Assembly: GCA_026196575.1 (NCBI GenBank)
Contig: JAPHSX010000009.1
Location: forward strand, 1 to 50,172
Reading direction: 5' to 3'
Length of the DNA stretch: 50,172 nucleotides
From: Gammaproteobacteria bacterium
Lineage (GTDB): Bacteria > Pseudomonadota > Gammaproteobacteria > Thiohalomonadales > Thiohalomonadaceae
Shown here: positions 26,733-35,588 of the stretch, piece after piece
Position numbering within the stretch: position 1 is the first letter of the stretch
How the letters are laid out: each line of letters opens with the position of its first letter
Made by a program: the position numbers and the translations under genes
Notes under the pieces: model-generated
What the model was told of the DNA's origin: nothing
Databases searched by the model: none
What the model saw: the letters and a program-made list of their open reading frames with translations, nothing else

Positions 26733-27596
26733 CTACTCCTCCTGCGGCTCCAGCGGTTCCAGCGTCAATAGCGTGGCGGGGAGTGTGGTACCGAAACCGG
26801 CGGCATTTTTGTGTCCGCCGCCGCCAAACCGTGCGGCGATTTTTGCCACATCCTCACCGCCGCGGCGACTGGAGCGCAACGACCAGCTGCGCTTCTCGCC
26901 CTTGTCCTGATATCCCGCGGCAAAGGGGTGGCCTTCGGCAAGCTCACCGAGCAGTTCGCTGGTGATGGCGCGCGGACAGTTGACTATCGGCACCTCGAAC
27001 CCGGCGATCCGCCCCACCACCGCACGGCCCTTATAACCCTCTATCATCTCCTGGCGGAAACGGTTGATCGCCCGCCCCTCACTGAGCAGGGTGGCGAAAC
27101 GTTGCGCGGAGGTGGCCACCTCGTGCCACAGGGCAAAATCGAAGGGATAGGACATCAGTGCCGCATTGATATCCCGCGTCCCCTCCAGGGCAAAGTTCCA
27201 CAGATCCTGATCCTGCACGTGCAGCAGCAGTTGCGGCACCGGTTGCCGGTGGAAATAGTCCCAGGTAAGGACGGCACCGGAGCGTGTCATGTCGAACACC
27301 ACCTTCAGGTTGGCGTGCTCCGCCTCCAGGCCATCCAGATCTTCCTGCGCGCTGATGTGGTGATCGAGTACCGTCACGGTTTTCGCCAACTCACACAACT
27401 GTTTCATCTGCGCGCGTTTGAACGAGAAATCGACCACGTAGACCTCGCGCCCGCTGCACTCCGGCATCGGTTCACCGTGCGAGGCGGCAAAATAGTCCGC
27501 CTCCACCCCCCGCGCCAGAAAATGGCGCTGCGCGGCATAGGCGGCACCAAAGCCGTCCAGACAACTCCCGTGATAGATCACCAGCGGTTTGCTCAT
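26733..27596 (-). CDS. DHH-family phosphoesterase
   Basis: 287 residues from the ATG at 27596. DHH motifs: YHGSCLDGFGAAYAA (motif I-like), VYVVDFSFKRAQM, VTVLDHHISAQ (the DHH), then HVQDQDLWNF. The DHHA1 domain ends with RFGGGGHKNAAGF, the substrate-binding Gly-rich loop. The superfamily includes RecJ, NrnA and cyclic-dinucleotide phosphodiesterases; this short form with DHHA1 most resembles nanoRNase-type or unassigned oligonucleotide phosphoesterases. Metal-binding Asp and His residues are intact, so it should be active. It lies between the thioredoxin gene (29-base gap) and the Mut7-C gene (7 bases). Confidence 0.87.
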   Translation of the reverse strand: MSKPLVIYHGSCLDGFGAAYAAQRHFLARGVEADYFAASHGEPMPECSGREVYVVDFSFKRAQMKQLCELAKTVTVLDHHISAQEDLDGLEAEHANLKVVFDMTRSGAVLTWDYFHRQPVPQLLLHVQDQDLWNFALEGTRDINAALMSYPFDFALWHEVATSAQRFATLLSEGRAINRFRQEMIEGYKGRAVVGRIAGFEVPIVNCPRAITSELLGELAEGHPFAAGYQDKGEKRSWSLRSSRRGGEDVAKIAARFGGGGHKNAAGFGTTLPATLLTLEPLEPQEE

Positions 27597-27625
27597 ATTC
27601 AACTCTCTTCTGCGCTACAAATATT

Positions 27626-28012
27626 TTACAGATGGGCGCGCAAGCGCGTCTCGTTAAGCGCCCCCAGATGGACACCGGCAATACGCCCCGACTCGATAAA
27701 GACAAAGGCCGGCGCGCCACGTGCATGCAGACTGTTCGCCAGCTCGCCGTGCTCCAGCGCATCCAGTTTCACGATTGTGCCAAACTCATTTGAAAGACGT
27801 TCGATCATCGGCGCCATCGCCTTGCAGGGCTGACAATAGGCACTGCTGAAGTAGAGCACCAGTTTGTCACCCTGCAGCAGCTTTTCATCCACAACACCCT
27901 GCAACTCGGGCAACATCTTGCCTGTCATAAAGCGGGCCGAAAAACGAATGTAGATCTGCAGCAGTGTCATCAGCGCAATCAACACCAGGGGGATATATTT
28001 TGTCCACTCCAT
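27626..28012 (-). CDS. Membrane-anchored thioredoxin-like protein
   Basis: 128 residues. A single N-terminal membrane segment (YIPLVLIALMTLLQIYI) is followed by a thioredoxin domain with the active site SSAYCQPCKAMAPM and the cis-Pro ARGAPAFVF. With the helix first and a positive patch (RFSARF) after it, topology is uncertain: the domain could face either side. CQPC is an uncommon dipeptide between the cysteines. Its start and the yejF stop share one base (TGATG), showing translational coupling to the transporter. Possible roles are reduction of imported disulfide-bearing peptides or of a partner enzyme (inference). Confidence 0.82.
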   Translation of the reverse strand: MEWTKYIPLVLIALMTLLQIYIRFSARFMTGKMLPELQGVVDEKLLQGDKLVLYFSSAYCQPCKAMAPMIERLSNEFGTIVKLDALEHGELANSLHARGAPAFVFIESGRIAGVHLGALNETRLRAHL

Positions 28013-29637
28013 CACTTTACCTCACGGAACAGTGCTGCTTGTAGCAGCGTTTCAGTATAGGGGTGTTCGGGTGAGGTAAAGAGCCTCTCGGTCTCCCCCT
28101 GCTCCACCATTCGCCCACCCTTCATTACCAGCACACGATGGGCCACGGAGCGAATCACCTTCAGGTCATGGGTGATAAAGAGATAACTCATCCCGTGGCG
28201 CAACTGCAGGTCACGCAGCAGGGCGAGCACCTGTTTCTGCACCGAGATATCGAGGGCGCTGGTTGGCTCATCCAGCAGCAGCAGCTTTGGCTCCAGCACC
28301 ACCACACGGGCAATCGCAATACGTTGGCGCTGGCCACCGGAGAACTCGTGCGGATAACGGTGCAACATCGCCGCCTCCAGACCCACCTCCTCCAGCCCCT
28401 TGATGATGCGGCGCAACCGCTCACCGTGAGTCAACTGCGGGAAGTGCAGCGCCAGCCCCTCACCGACGATCTGCTCCACCGTCATGCGCGGCGAGAGAGA
28501 GGAGAAGGGATCCTGAAACACCACCTGCATCCCCTTGCGCAACGGCCGCAACTCCCGCTCGCGCAACCGGTCGATGCGATCACCGTTAAAGGTGATCGCC
28601 CCCCGCCCCCGCTGCAGGCGCAGCAGCGTCATGCCCAGCGTGGTCTTGCCGGAGCCGGACTCGCCGACAATGCCCAGGGTCTCACCGGGACGAATGTGGA
28701 TATCAACCCCATCCACCGCCCGCACCGCACCAACGGTGCGGCGAAAGAAACCGGACTTAATGGGAAAGTGACACTGAATCCCTTTGCCCTCAAGTAACGG
28801 CGGCTGCTGTGCAAAGGCCGGCAGTTCGGCACCGCTGACCAGCGGCTCGGGCTCGCTCGCCAGCAGCTTTTGCGTGTAGGGGTGCTGCGGCGCGGCAAAC
28901 ACCTGCGCCACCCTCCCCTGCTCCACCAGCCGCCCCTTCTCCATCACACAAATCGTGTCGGCGAAGTGGCGCACCATATTCAGGTCATGGGTGATCAGCA
29001 GCACCGCCATGCCGAATTCACGCTGCAGCTCATCGAGCAGGTCAAGGATCTGTTTCTGGATCGTCACATCCAGGGCAGTGGTCGGCTCATCGGCGATCAG
29101 CAACTTGGGGCGGCAGGCCAACGCCATCGCGATCATCACCCGCTGGCGCTGCCCGCCGGAGAGCATATGGGGAAAGGCATCGAACCGTTGCGCGGCATCG
29201 GCAATGCCGACCCGCTGCAACAGCGCGATCACCCGCTCACGCGCGCGGAGGCGATCCAGCCCCTCGTGCAGCAGCAGCGGCTCCATCAACTGCTCACCAA
29301 TGGGGTAGACCGGATTGAGCGCGGTCATCGGCTCCTGAAAGATCATCGCGATCTCACGGCCACGCAGGGCACGCATCGCCGCCTCGCTCTTGTGCAGCAA
29401 CTCTTCGCCATTAAAGCGAATCGCCCCGCAGGGGTAGGCGGTCTGTGCCCGCTCGTGCAGTTGCAGGATGGCCATGGCCGTGACCGACTTGCCGGAGCCC
29501 GACTCCCCCACCAGTGCCAGCTTCTCACCCGGCTGGATGGCGAAACCGACCCCCTCAACCACGCGGCTCTGCTCAGCACCGCGGCCAAAGGCAACGCAGA
29601 GGTTTTCAATTTCGAGCAGCGGCGCACCCGCCATCAT
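28012..29637 (-). CDS. yejF: Peptide ABC transporter ATP-binding protein YejF
   Basis: 541 residues with two full ABC domains, as in E. coli YejF. The first has VGESGSGKSVTAMAIL (about 39-54) and LSGGQRQRVMIAMAL; the second has VGESGSGKTTLGMTLL (about 325-340) and FSGGQRQRIAIARVV. Both are followed by Walker B motifs (LLIADEPTTALDV, LLLLDEPTSALDI) and oligopeptide-type C-termini. It powers uptake through YejB/YejE. In E. coli the Yej system imports peptides, including the peptide-nucleotide antibiotic microcin C. It overlaps yejE by four bases and the thioredoxin gene by one. Confidence 0.96.
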   Translation of the reverse strand: MMAGAPLLEIENLCVAFGRGAEQSRVVEGVGFAIQPGEKLALVGESGSGKSVTAMAILQLHERAQTAYPCGAIRFNGEELLHKSEAAMRALRGREIAMIFQEPMTALNPVYPIGEQLMEPLLLHEGLDRLRARERVIALLQRVGIADAAQRFDAFPHMLSGGQRQRVMIAMALACRPKLLIADEPTTALDVTIQKQILDLLDELQREFGMAVLLITHDLNMVRHFADTICVMEKGRLVEQGRVAQVFAAPQHPYTQKLLASEPEPLVSGAELPAFAQQPPLLEGKGIQCHFPIKSGFFRRTVGAVRAVDGVDIHIRPGETLGIVGESGSGKTTLGMTLLRLQRGRGAITFNGDRIDRLRERELRPLRKGMQVVFQDPFSSLSPRMTVEQIVGEGLALHFPQLTHGERLRRIIKGLEEVGLEAAMLHRYPHEFSGGQRQRIAIARVVVLEPKLLLLDEPTSALDISVQKQVLALLRDLQLRHGMSYLFITHDLKVIRSVAHRVLVMKGGRMVEQGETERLFTSPEHPYTETLLQAALFREVK

Positions 29638-30677
29638 CCCCTCCTCGTATCCATCGCTTCACGCAACGCCTCGCCGATAAAGATCAACAGCATCAGCGTC
29701 CCCACCAGCACCGTAAAGGTGGTCAGCGAGAGCCACCACGCCTCGATATTCTCCTTGCCCTGTGCCAGCAGTTCACCGATGCTCGGGGTGCTGGGGGGGA
29801 CGCCAAGACCGAGAAAATCAAGTGAGGTCAGAGCCAGGATGGAACCGCTGATGCGGAACGGCAAAAAGGTGATCACCGGGGTCATCGAGTTGGGTAACAG
29901 GTGGCGCCACATAATGCGGCGGTTGGAGAGGCCAAGGGCCCGCGCCGCCGTCACATAATCCATGTTGCGACTCTTCAGAAACTCGGCACGCACATAATCG
30001 GCCAGACCCATCCAGCCAAAGAGTGACAGCAGCACGATCAGCAGGGTGACGCTGGGGTTGAAGATGGAGGCGAAGATAATCAGCAGATAGAGCTCCGGCA
30101 TCGAGCCCCAGATCTCCATTAGCCGCTGGGCAAAGAGATCGGTGCGCCCACCGAAATAACCCTGCACCGCGCCGGCAATGATGCCGAGCACCACACCGAC
30201 CACGGTAAGGCCAAAGGCAAACAGCACCGAGAGGCGAAAGCCATAGAGAAGGCGGGCCAGCACATCGCGCCCACGGTCATCGGTACCGAGATAGTTCTGC
30301 GCCGACGGCGCAGCCGGGTTGGGGGCATCGGCAAAATAGTTAATGGTGCTGTAATCGTAGGGATTGAGCGGATAGAGCGCCCAGTTATCCCCCTCGTGCA
30401 ACTGCTCCATGATGAAGGGATCGAGATAGTCGGTCTCGGTCACAAAGTCGCCGCCAAACGCGGTCTCGGGGTAGCTCTTGAACAGGGGAAAATAGAGCTC
30501 TCCCTGATAGTGCACCAGCAGCGGTTTATCATTGGATAACACCTCGGCAAAAAGGCTGAGCGCAAACAGAATGGCGAAGATCCAGAGGCTGACATAACCG
30601 CGCCGGTTTGCCTTGAAGCGGCGCCAGGCGCGTGCCGAGGCAGTGAGGGAGACGTGATTGTTGAGCGCGAGCGACAT
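29634..30677 (-). CDS. yejE: Peptide ABC transporter permease YejE
   Basis: 347 residues. Inner-membrane permease of the DppC/OppC type. After a cytoplasmic start (AWRRFKANRRGYVSLWIF) comes a first helix, a long periplasmic loop with SYPETAFGGDFVTETDYLDPF typical of YejE, then YLGTDDRGRDVLARLLYGFR and the permease core with the EAA loop (ARALGLSNRRIMWRHLLPN). It pairs with YejB. Its start shares one base with the yejB stop. Confidence 0.95.
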   Translation of the reverse strand: MSLALNNHVSLTASARAWRRFKANRRGYVSLWIFAILFALSLFAEVLSNDKPLLVHYQGELYFPLFKSYPETAFGGDFVTETDYLDPFIMEQLHEGDNWALYPLNPYDYSTINYFADAPNPAAPSAQNYLGTDDRGRDVLARLLYGFRLSVLFAFGLTVVGVVLGIIAGAVQGYFGGRTDLFAQRLMEIWGSMPELYLLIIFASIFNPSVTLLIVLLSLFGWMGLADYVRAEFLKSRNMDYVTAARALGLSNRRIMWRHLLPNSMTPVITFLPFRISGSILALTSLDFLGLGVPPSTPSIGELLAQGKENIEAWWLSLTTFTVLVGTLMLLIFIGEALREAMDTRRG

Positions 30678-31732
30678 CAGCGCTGGCCCACCGATTCAAA
30701 CTGAATACGCGGATCGACCAGCACATAACTAATATCGGTTAACAGTTTGGCCAACAGCCCGAGCAGGGTAAAGAGATAGAGCGACCCCATTACCACCGGG
30801 TAATCACGCTTCATCACCGCATCGTAGGAGAGCAGCCCCAGGCCATCGAGAGAGAAGATGGTTTCAATCAGCAGCGAGCCGGTAAAGAAGGCACCGATAA
30901 AGGCACCGGGAAAACCGGTAATGAGCGGAATAATGGCATTGCGAAAGACGTGTTTATACATCACGGCGTTCTCCCCCAGCCCCTTGGCGCGGGCCGTCAG
31001 CACATACTGTTTGCGCAGCTCCTCGATAAAACTGTTTTTGGTCAGCATCGTCATCACCGCAAAGTTACCCACCACCATCGCGGTGACCGGCAGCACCATG
31101 TGCCACAGATAATCGGTCACCTTGCCAAACCAGGAGAGCTGCTCCCAGTTATCGGAGGTGAGGCCGCGCAGCGGAAAGAGATCCCAGAAGCTTCCGCCAC
31201 CAAACAGCACCAGCAGCGCGATGCCGAGGACGAAGCCGGGAATGGCGTAACCAATGAGAATAATCGTACTGGTGATGACATCGAACGGGGTGCCATCGCG
31301 CACCGCCTTGGCCACCCCCAGCGGGATACAGGTAAGGTAGGTGAGGAGAAAGGTCCACATGCCAAGGCTGATGGAGACCGGCAGCTTCTCCGCGATGAGC
31401 GCCAGCACCGACTTGTGCTGGAAGAAACTCTCCCCCAGGTCGAAGCTGAGGTAGTTGCCCAGCATCTCGACAAAGCGTTGCCACGCCGGTTTATCGAAAC
31501 CGTAGTAGGCCTTGAGCTCCTCAAGACGCTCCTCGTCCAGCCCCCGGGCGCCGCGATAGAGCCCCTCGATACCGGCGCTCGCCTCGCCGTGTGCCCCCTG
31601 ACCCTGCATCTGCGCCACCAGCTGCTCGACCGGCCCGCCGGGCACAAACTGGATCACACTAAAGGTGATCAGCAGCACACCGAGCAGGGTTGGCAGCATT
31701 AACAGCAGTCGTTTCAAAATATAGGCGGCCAT
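30677..31732 (-). CDS. yejB: Peptide ABC transporter permease YejB
   Basis: 351 residues from the ATG at 31732 (AAYILKRLLLMLPTLLGVLL), two bases before the yejA stop; a 12-codon longer frame would start inside yejA. DppB-type permease with six helices: N-terminal ITFSVIQFVPGGPVEQ, a periplasmic loop including ARGLDEERLEELKAYYGFDKP, and the EAA loop VLTARAKGLGENAVMYKHVFRN. Together with YejE it forms the channel. Confidence 0.95.
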   Translation of the reverse strand: MAAYILKRLLLMLPTLLGVLLITFSVIQFVPGGPVEQLVAQMQGQGAHGEASAGIEGLYRGARGLDEERLEELKAYYGFDKPAWQRFVEMLGNYLSFDLGESFFQHKSVLALIAEKLPVSISLGMWTFLLTYLTCIPLGVAKAVRDGTPFDVITSTIILIGYAIPGFVLGIALLVLFGGGSFWDLFPLRGLTSDNWEQLSWFGKVTDYLWHMVLPVTAMVVGNFAVMTMLTKNSFIEELRKQYVLTARAKGLGENAVMYKHVFRNAIIPLITGFPGAFIGAFFTGSLLIETIFSLDGLGLLSYDAVMKRDYPVVMGSLYLFTLLGLLAKLLTDISYVLVDPRIQFESVGQR

Positions 31733-31734
31733 GA

Positions 31735-33570
31735 TTACGGTTTGTGCTCCCCGCCAAGATCCCACCAAGTCGCCACAGCCCAGCTGGTGGCATCGTAATA
31801 GAGCGGCAGCGTCTGCGGCTGGGCGAAACGCTCACTCCAATAGGCGACGCGATGGCTGCCGATATACCAGTGCGGCACCAGATACTCGCCGTGCAACAAC
31901 ACCCGGTCCAGCGCATGGACGGCGACCAGCAACGCCGCCCGATCCCGGGCGTAGATCACCTTCTCCACCAGGGCATCGACCACCGGGTCTGCAATGCCAA
32001 AGAGGTTGCGAGTGCCCTTGCGCTGCACCGAGCTGGAGTGGAACATCCCCATCAGCTCGTTGCCGGGAGATTGTGACTGGCCGAAACTGCCAACCACCAT
32101 ATCGAAGTCGAAATCATCGAGACGCTGCTTGTAAAGGGCCGAGTCCACGGTGCGGTAGTCGACCTCAATCCCCAGCTTGCCGAGATTGCGGGCAAAGGGG
32201 GCGAGGATGCGCTCGAAGCCCTTTTGTGACAACACCACCTCAAAACGGAACGCCTCCCCCTGCGTGTTGCGCAGGGCGCCATCACGATAGCGCCAACCGG
32301 CCTGCTGCAGCAGCCCCTTTGCCTGACGCAGATTACTGCGCAGCGAGGATGGGGGTGCCGTGCTGGCAGGGCGCCACTCGCGGGTGAAAAGTTCTAACGG
32401 CAGTTGTGCGCGAAACGGCTCCAACAGCGCCAACTCCTCGCCGCTGGGGAGGCCCCTCGCCGCCAGTTCGCTGTTACTGAAGTAACTGTCACACTGCTGG
32501 TACTGCCCATAGAAGAGCTGACGATTCGACCATTCGAAATCGAGCGCCAGACTAATGGCGCGGCGCACCCGTTTGTCCTGAAACAGCGGGCGGCGCAGGT
32601 TAAAGACAAAGCCCTGCATTCCGGCGTTATTGGCGTGCTTCAACAATCGCTTCTGGATCTGACCCTCGCGAAATTTGGGGCCACTGTAATCACGCGCCCA
32701 CTTTTTCGAATTGTACTCATGGTTGAACTCGAACTCCCCCGCCTTGAAAGCCTCCAGCGCCACGGTGAAATCACGATAATATTTGTAGGTCACCCGCTCA
32801 AAATTGAACATCCCGCGACGCACGTTGAGGTCCTGGCCCCAGTAGTCGGGATTGCGCCGGTAGGTGATGTTCTTTCCCAGATCATACTTTTCGATGAGAT
32901 ACGGTCCGCTGGTGATCGGCAGCTTGAGTGCCAGCTTATCAAAGGGGGCATCCCCCACCCAGTGGCGCGAGAAGATCGGGATCTGCCCGGCCAGCAGGTG
33001 CAATTCAGGGTTAAGCCGGGAAAACTCAAAGCGCACGGTGCGTTCATCCACCACCACCGCGCGCTGAATGTCGGCATAGTAGTAGCCATACTGCGGGTGC
33101 CCCTTCTCTCCCACCAGGCTCTCAAAACTGAACTTCACATCCGCCGCCTGCACCGGGGAGCCATCATTGAACCGCGCCGCGGCGCGCAGCCGAAAGGTGA
33201 CCGACAGGCCATCGCTCGCCAGCGCCACCTCCTCGGCCAGCAGACCATACTGGCTGAAGGGCTCATCCATGCTGGAGACCATCAGGGTCTCGAACATCAG
33301 CTCACCCAGCCCCTCGGCAGCGATCCCCTTGAGGATAAAGGGATTGAAGGCGTCGTAACTGCCCACCGATGAGAGCACCAGCTCACCGCCCTTGGGGGCA
33401 TCGGGATTGACGTAGTCGAAGTGGGAGAAGCCATCGGCATATTTCGGGGTATAGCCCATCGCCTGAGAGCCGGCGGCGAGCAGAATCGGCGCAAAGAATA
33501 GCCCACACAACGGAATCAGCGCCAAGAGAAGACATCTTGCCATTGCTTGTTTCTTACTCAATACCGGCAT
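31735..33570 (-). CDS. yejA: Peptide ABC transporter substrate-binding protein YejA
   Basis: 611 residues, family 5 solute-binding protein. A signal peptide spans about residues 10-32 (CLLLALIPLCGLFFAPILLA); a second ATG at residue 9 would also leave it intact. Mature part: YADGFSHFDYVNPDAPKGGEL, then FNPFILKGIAAEG, LAEEVALASDGLSVTFRLR, and NPDYWGQDLNVRRGMFNFE, which are characteristic of YejA. It captures oligopeptides in the periplasm for YejBEF. It is the first gene of an eight-gene leftward run ending with the HIT-like gene, so its promoter (within 33571-33684) probably drives all of it. Confidence 0.94.
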   Translation of the reverse strand: MPVLSKKQAMARCLLLALIPLCGLFFAPILLAAGSQAMGYTPKYADGFSHFDYVNPDAPKGGELVLSSVGSYDAFNPFILKGIAAEGLGELMFETLMVSSMDEPFSQYGLLAEEVALASDGLSVTFRLRAAARFNDGSPVQAADVKFSFESLVGEKGHPQYGYYYADIQRAVVVDERTVRFEFSRLNPELHLLAGQIPIFSRHWVGDAPFDKLALKLPITSGPYLIEKYDLGKNITYRRNPDYWGQDLNVRRGMFNFERVTYKYYRDFTVALEAFKAGEFEFNHEYNSKKWARDYSGPKFREGQIQKRLLKHANNAGMQGFVFNLRRPLFQDKRVRRAISLALDFEWSNRQLFYGQYQQCDSYFSNSELAARGLPSGEELALLEPFRAQLPLELFTREWRPASTAPPSSLRSNLRQAKGLLQQAGWRYRDGALRNTQGEAFRFEVVLSQKGFERILAPFARNLGKLGIEVDYRTVDSALYKQRLDDFDFDMVVGSFGQSQSPGNELMGMFHSSSVQRKGTRNLFGIADPVVDALVEKVIYARDRAALLVAVHALDRVLLHGEYLVPHWYIGSHRVAYWSERFAQPQTLPLYYDATSWAVATWWDLGGEHKP

Positions 33571-33629
33571 GTGGATGTGTAGGGGTAAAAACCGTTGTGA
33601 TTGAAGATGCCGTACCTATGAAGCTCCAC

Positions 33630-33648
33630 TGCCGCCACCTGCGGCAGC
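33630..33648. other. Hairpin between the GT-C gene and yejA
   Basis: CTGCCGC (33630-33636) and GCGGCAG (33642-33648) form a 7-bp perfect stem with a CACCT loop in the yejA upstream region. No T-run is present on either side. It may be a weak terminator of the upstream gene or a transcript-end structure. Confidence 0.4.
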
Positions 33649-33684
33649 ACATCATACCAGCAGCCAGCAACTATGTGGCCAACG

Positions 33685-35511
33685 TCAATCATCCGCGTGT
33701 GTGCAACGGTCTATGGTAAGCAAACGTGCGAGCTCATCAATATGTTTGCGGATCGCCTCAAGTGGGGTCCCTTCCGGAAGGCGCCCCAACCAGAGTTGAG
33801 CCATCTCCTCGTTAGCATGGCGCCGATAATAATCTGAGAGGGCGACTATGCCCAGCTCACGCCATCGTGGCGCGAACCAATGCTCATTCTGTATGGCGCT
33901 GATCATTGCCTGCTCCAGCTGCTGCTCATCCCCCGCACCACATCCATACAGCAGGCGTAACAGATTATAGAGGTTACCCCGGGTTACCTTGTGCCCCTGC
34001 AATTGTCTTGTGGCATGTGTTGTCAGAGAGTGTGGCACCGGCCTGGCAAGTCGCCGCAAGAGCACCCACTGCCCAAGGGTAAAGGTAGCGTCATCAGCAT
34101 ACTTCTCTGCCGCCCGCCGATAAACTCCGCTGGCCTGCTCTTCTCGGCCGCTCCTTTCCAGATGTAGTCCGTAACTCTCCCACAGGCGAGCAGAAGGGGG
34201 AGCACGCTGTAACTCATGGTGGTACAGACTATCAGCGGTACTCCAATGCCCTACGCGCAACACCAGCAGATAGAGGAGCAGCAGCGGCAATAGCAGCACC
34301 AGTCCACGACAAAACGGCCTGAATATACGAGGGGCTCTGCGCGCCGCAAGCAGTAGCCACGCCACCCACAGCGCAAGCCCATACGAGGCGAGGTAATTGC
34401 GATGCTCAAATACCAGCTCCAGCGGCAGCACGGTGGACTCCATTACATGTCCACACAGAAACCAGAGAATAGCAAAGGCCAATGGTATCCATCTGCGTTT
34501 CCAGACACCCCACAGTGACAGCAGCAGCGCAACAAGAAACACAACGGAGAAAAGTGTTGAGATGGGCTGTAGCAGTCCCCTTGACGGCAGTTCCCCACCC
34601 CAGAACAGCCCCATCCGTCCCACCGCAGGATAAAATAGCTCGGAGAGATAGAAGGACAGAACACGTGACTCGGTCAGCAGCCGCTCCCCGGCAGTAAAAT
34701 CACGGCTCGCAAAACTCTCCGGCAAGAACAGATAGCGCGCAATCATCCCTGCAAGTAGCACACTGGGGAGTACCGGCACCGCCACCACCATGACCCTGAC
34801 GGCACGGGGAAGCGTCTCTGCTATCCGAAAACGAAAGATTGCCACCTCCAGCAGCAGGGCGTAGAAGACGATGAGTGCCCCGTTCTCCTTACTCATTACT
34901 GCGGCGACGCCCGCCAAACCAAAGGCGGCAAAGAGCCATAACAGCCCAGTCTTCCTGCCATCTAGCAACTGCTGCCGACCCTCCAGATAAAGCAGCAAAC
35001 CCATGGTGATAAACAGCGATGAGAGCAATGCCATCCGTTGCACCGCATAAAGAACCGTGGAGACATGAAGCGGATGCAACAACCACAGTGCAACCGCCAG
35101 CAGTGCGACACCTCGACACTCCACCTCATCCGGCATCCGCCCCTGCCAATGCACGATCAATGAAGCATAGAGACGCCGTCCCAAGCTATATAACAGGCCC
35201 GCCATAAGCAGATGCAACAGAATGTTAGTCAGCTTGATCGAGTAGGCATCGATACTTCCTGCCCACTGGTAGTTCAGGGCAAAGGAGAGCATGGAGAGGG
35301 GGCGGTTAAATCCCTGTAAAAATGAGTAGGCGGCTGGACCCACACCATAGCGCGCCAGCGCCTCGGGAGAAAATGCCGGGTTATTCTGTAACACCGGCAG
35401 GTCATCCAACAGATACGGGCCATCTGCCCCCGGGTAATAGGCCGCAAAGGTGGTGAACAGCAACAGAATAAACAGCCCGGTGAATACCCCCTTTCTGACT
35501 ACGATCGCCAT
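33685..35511 (-). CDS. GT-C-like membrane protein with TPR tail
   Basis: 608 residues with about ten membrane helices (to ~430), then a soluble helical C-terminal part with one or more TPR-like repeats (ARLWESYGLHLERSGREEQA). The early loop PYLLDDLPVLQNNPAFS and FNRPLSMLSFALNYQW, then HPLHVSTVLYAVQRMALLSSLF, MSKENGALIVFYALLLE and FEHRNYLASYGLALWVAWLL are typical of the TMTC-like or PMT-like group found in many bacteria. Eukaryotic TMTC proteins add mannose to cadherins; the bacterial substrate is unknown. It is followed by yejA 114 bases downstream on the same strand. A 7-bp hairpin at 33630-33648 separates them but without a T-run. Confidence 0.75.
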   Translation of the reverse strand: MAIVVRKGVFTGLFILLLFTTFAAYYPGADGPYLLDDLPVLQNNPAFSPEALARYGVGPAAYSFLQGFNRPLSMLSFALNYQWAGSIDAYSIKLTNILLHLLMAGLLYSLGRRLYASLIVHWQGRMPDEVECRGVALLAVALWLLHPLHVSTVLYAVQRMALLSSLFITMGLLLYLEGRQQLLDGRKTGLLWLFAAFGLAGVAAVMSKENGALIVFYALLLEVAIFRFRIAETLPRAVRVMVVAVPVLPSVLLAGMIARYLFLPESFASRDFTAGERLLTESRVLSFYLSELFYPAVGRMGLFWGGELPSRGLLQPISTLFSVVFLVALLLSLWGVWKRRWIPLAFAILWFLCGHVMESTVLPLELVFEHRNYLASYGLALWVAWLLLAARRAPRIFRPFCRGLVLLLPLLLLYLLVLRVGHWSTADSLYHHELQRAPPSARLWESYGLHLERSGREEQASGVYRRAAEKYADDATFTLGQWVLLRRLARPVPHSLTTHATRQLQGHKVTRGNLYNLLRLLYGCGAGDEQQLEQAMISAIQNEHWFAPRWRELGIVALSDYYRRHANEEMAQLWLGRLPEGTPLEAIRKHIDELARLLTIDRCTHADD

Positions 35512-35588
35512 ATTTTCAGCTTCCTGTCAGAGATAATAAACAGCAGTGCAAAACCACCAGCCACTCACCTGATTTCCTGCCACACGGG

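Noticed and set aside
26811-27833. 340-codon plus-strand frame over the DHH and thioredoxin genes
   Set aside because: Shadow of two well-supported minus-strand genes and crosses their boundary.
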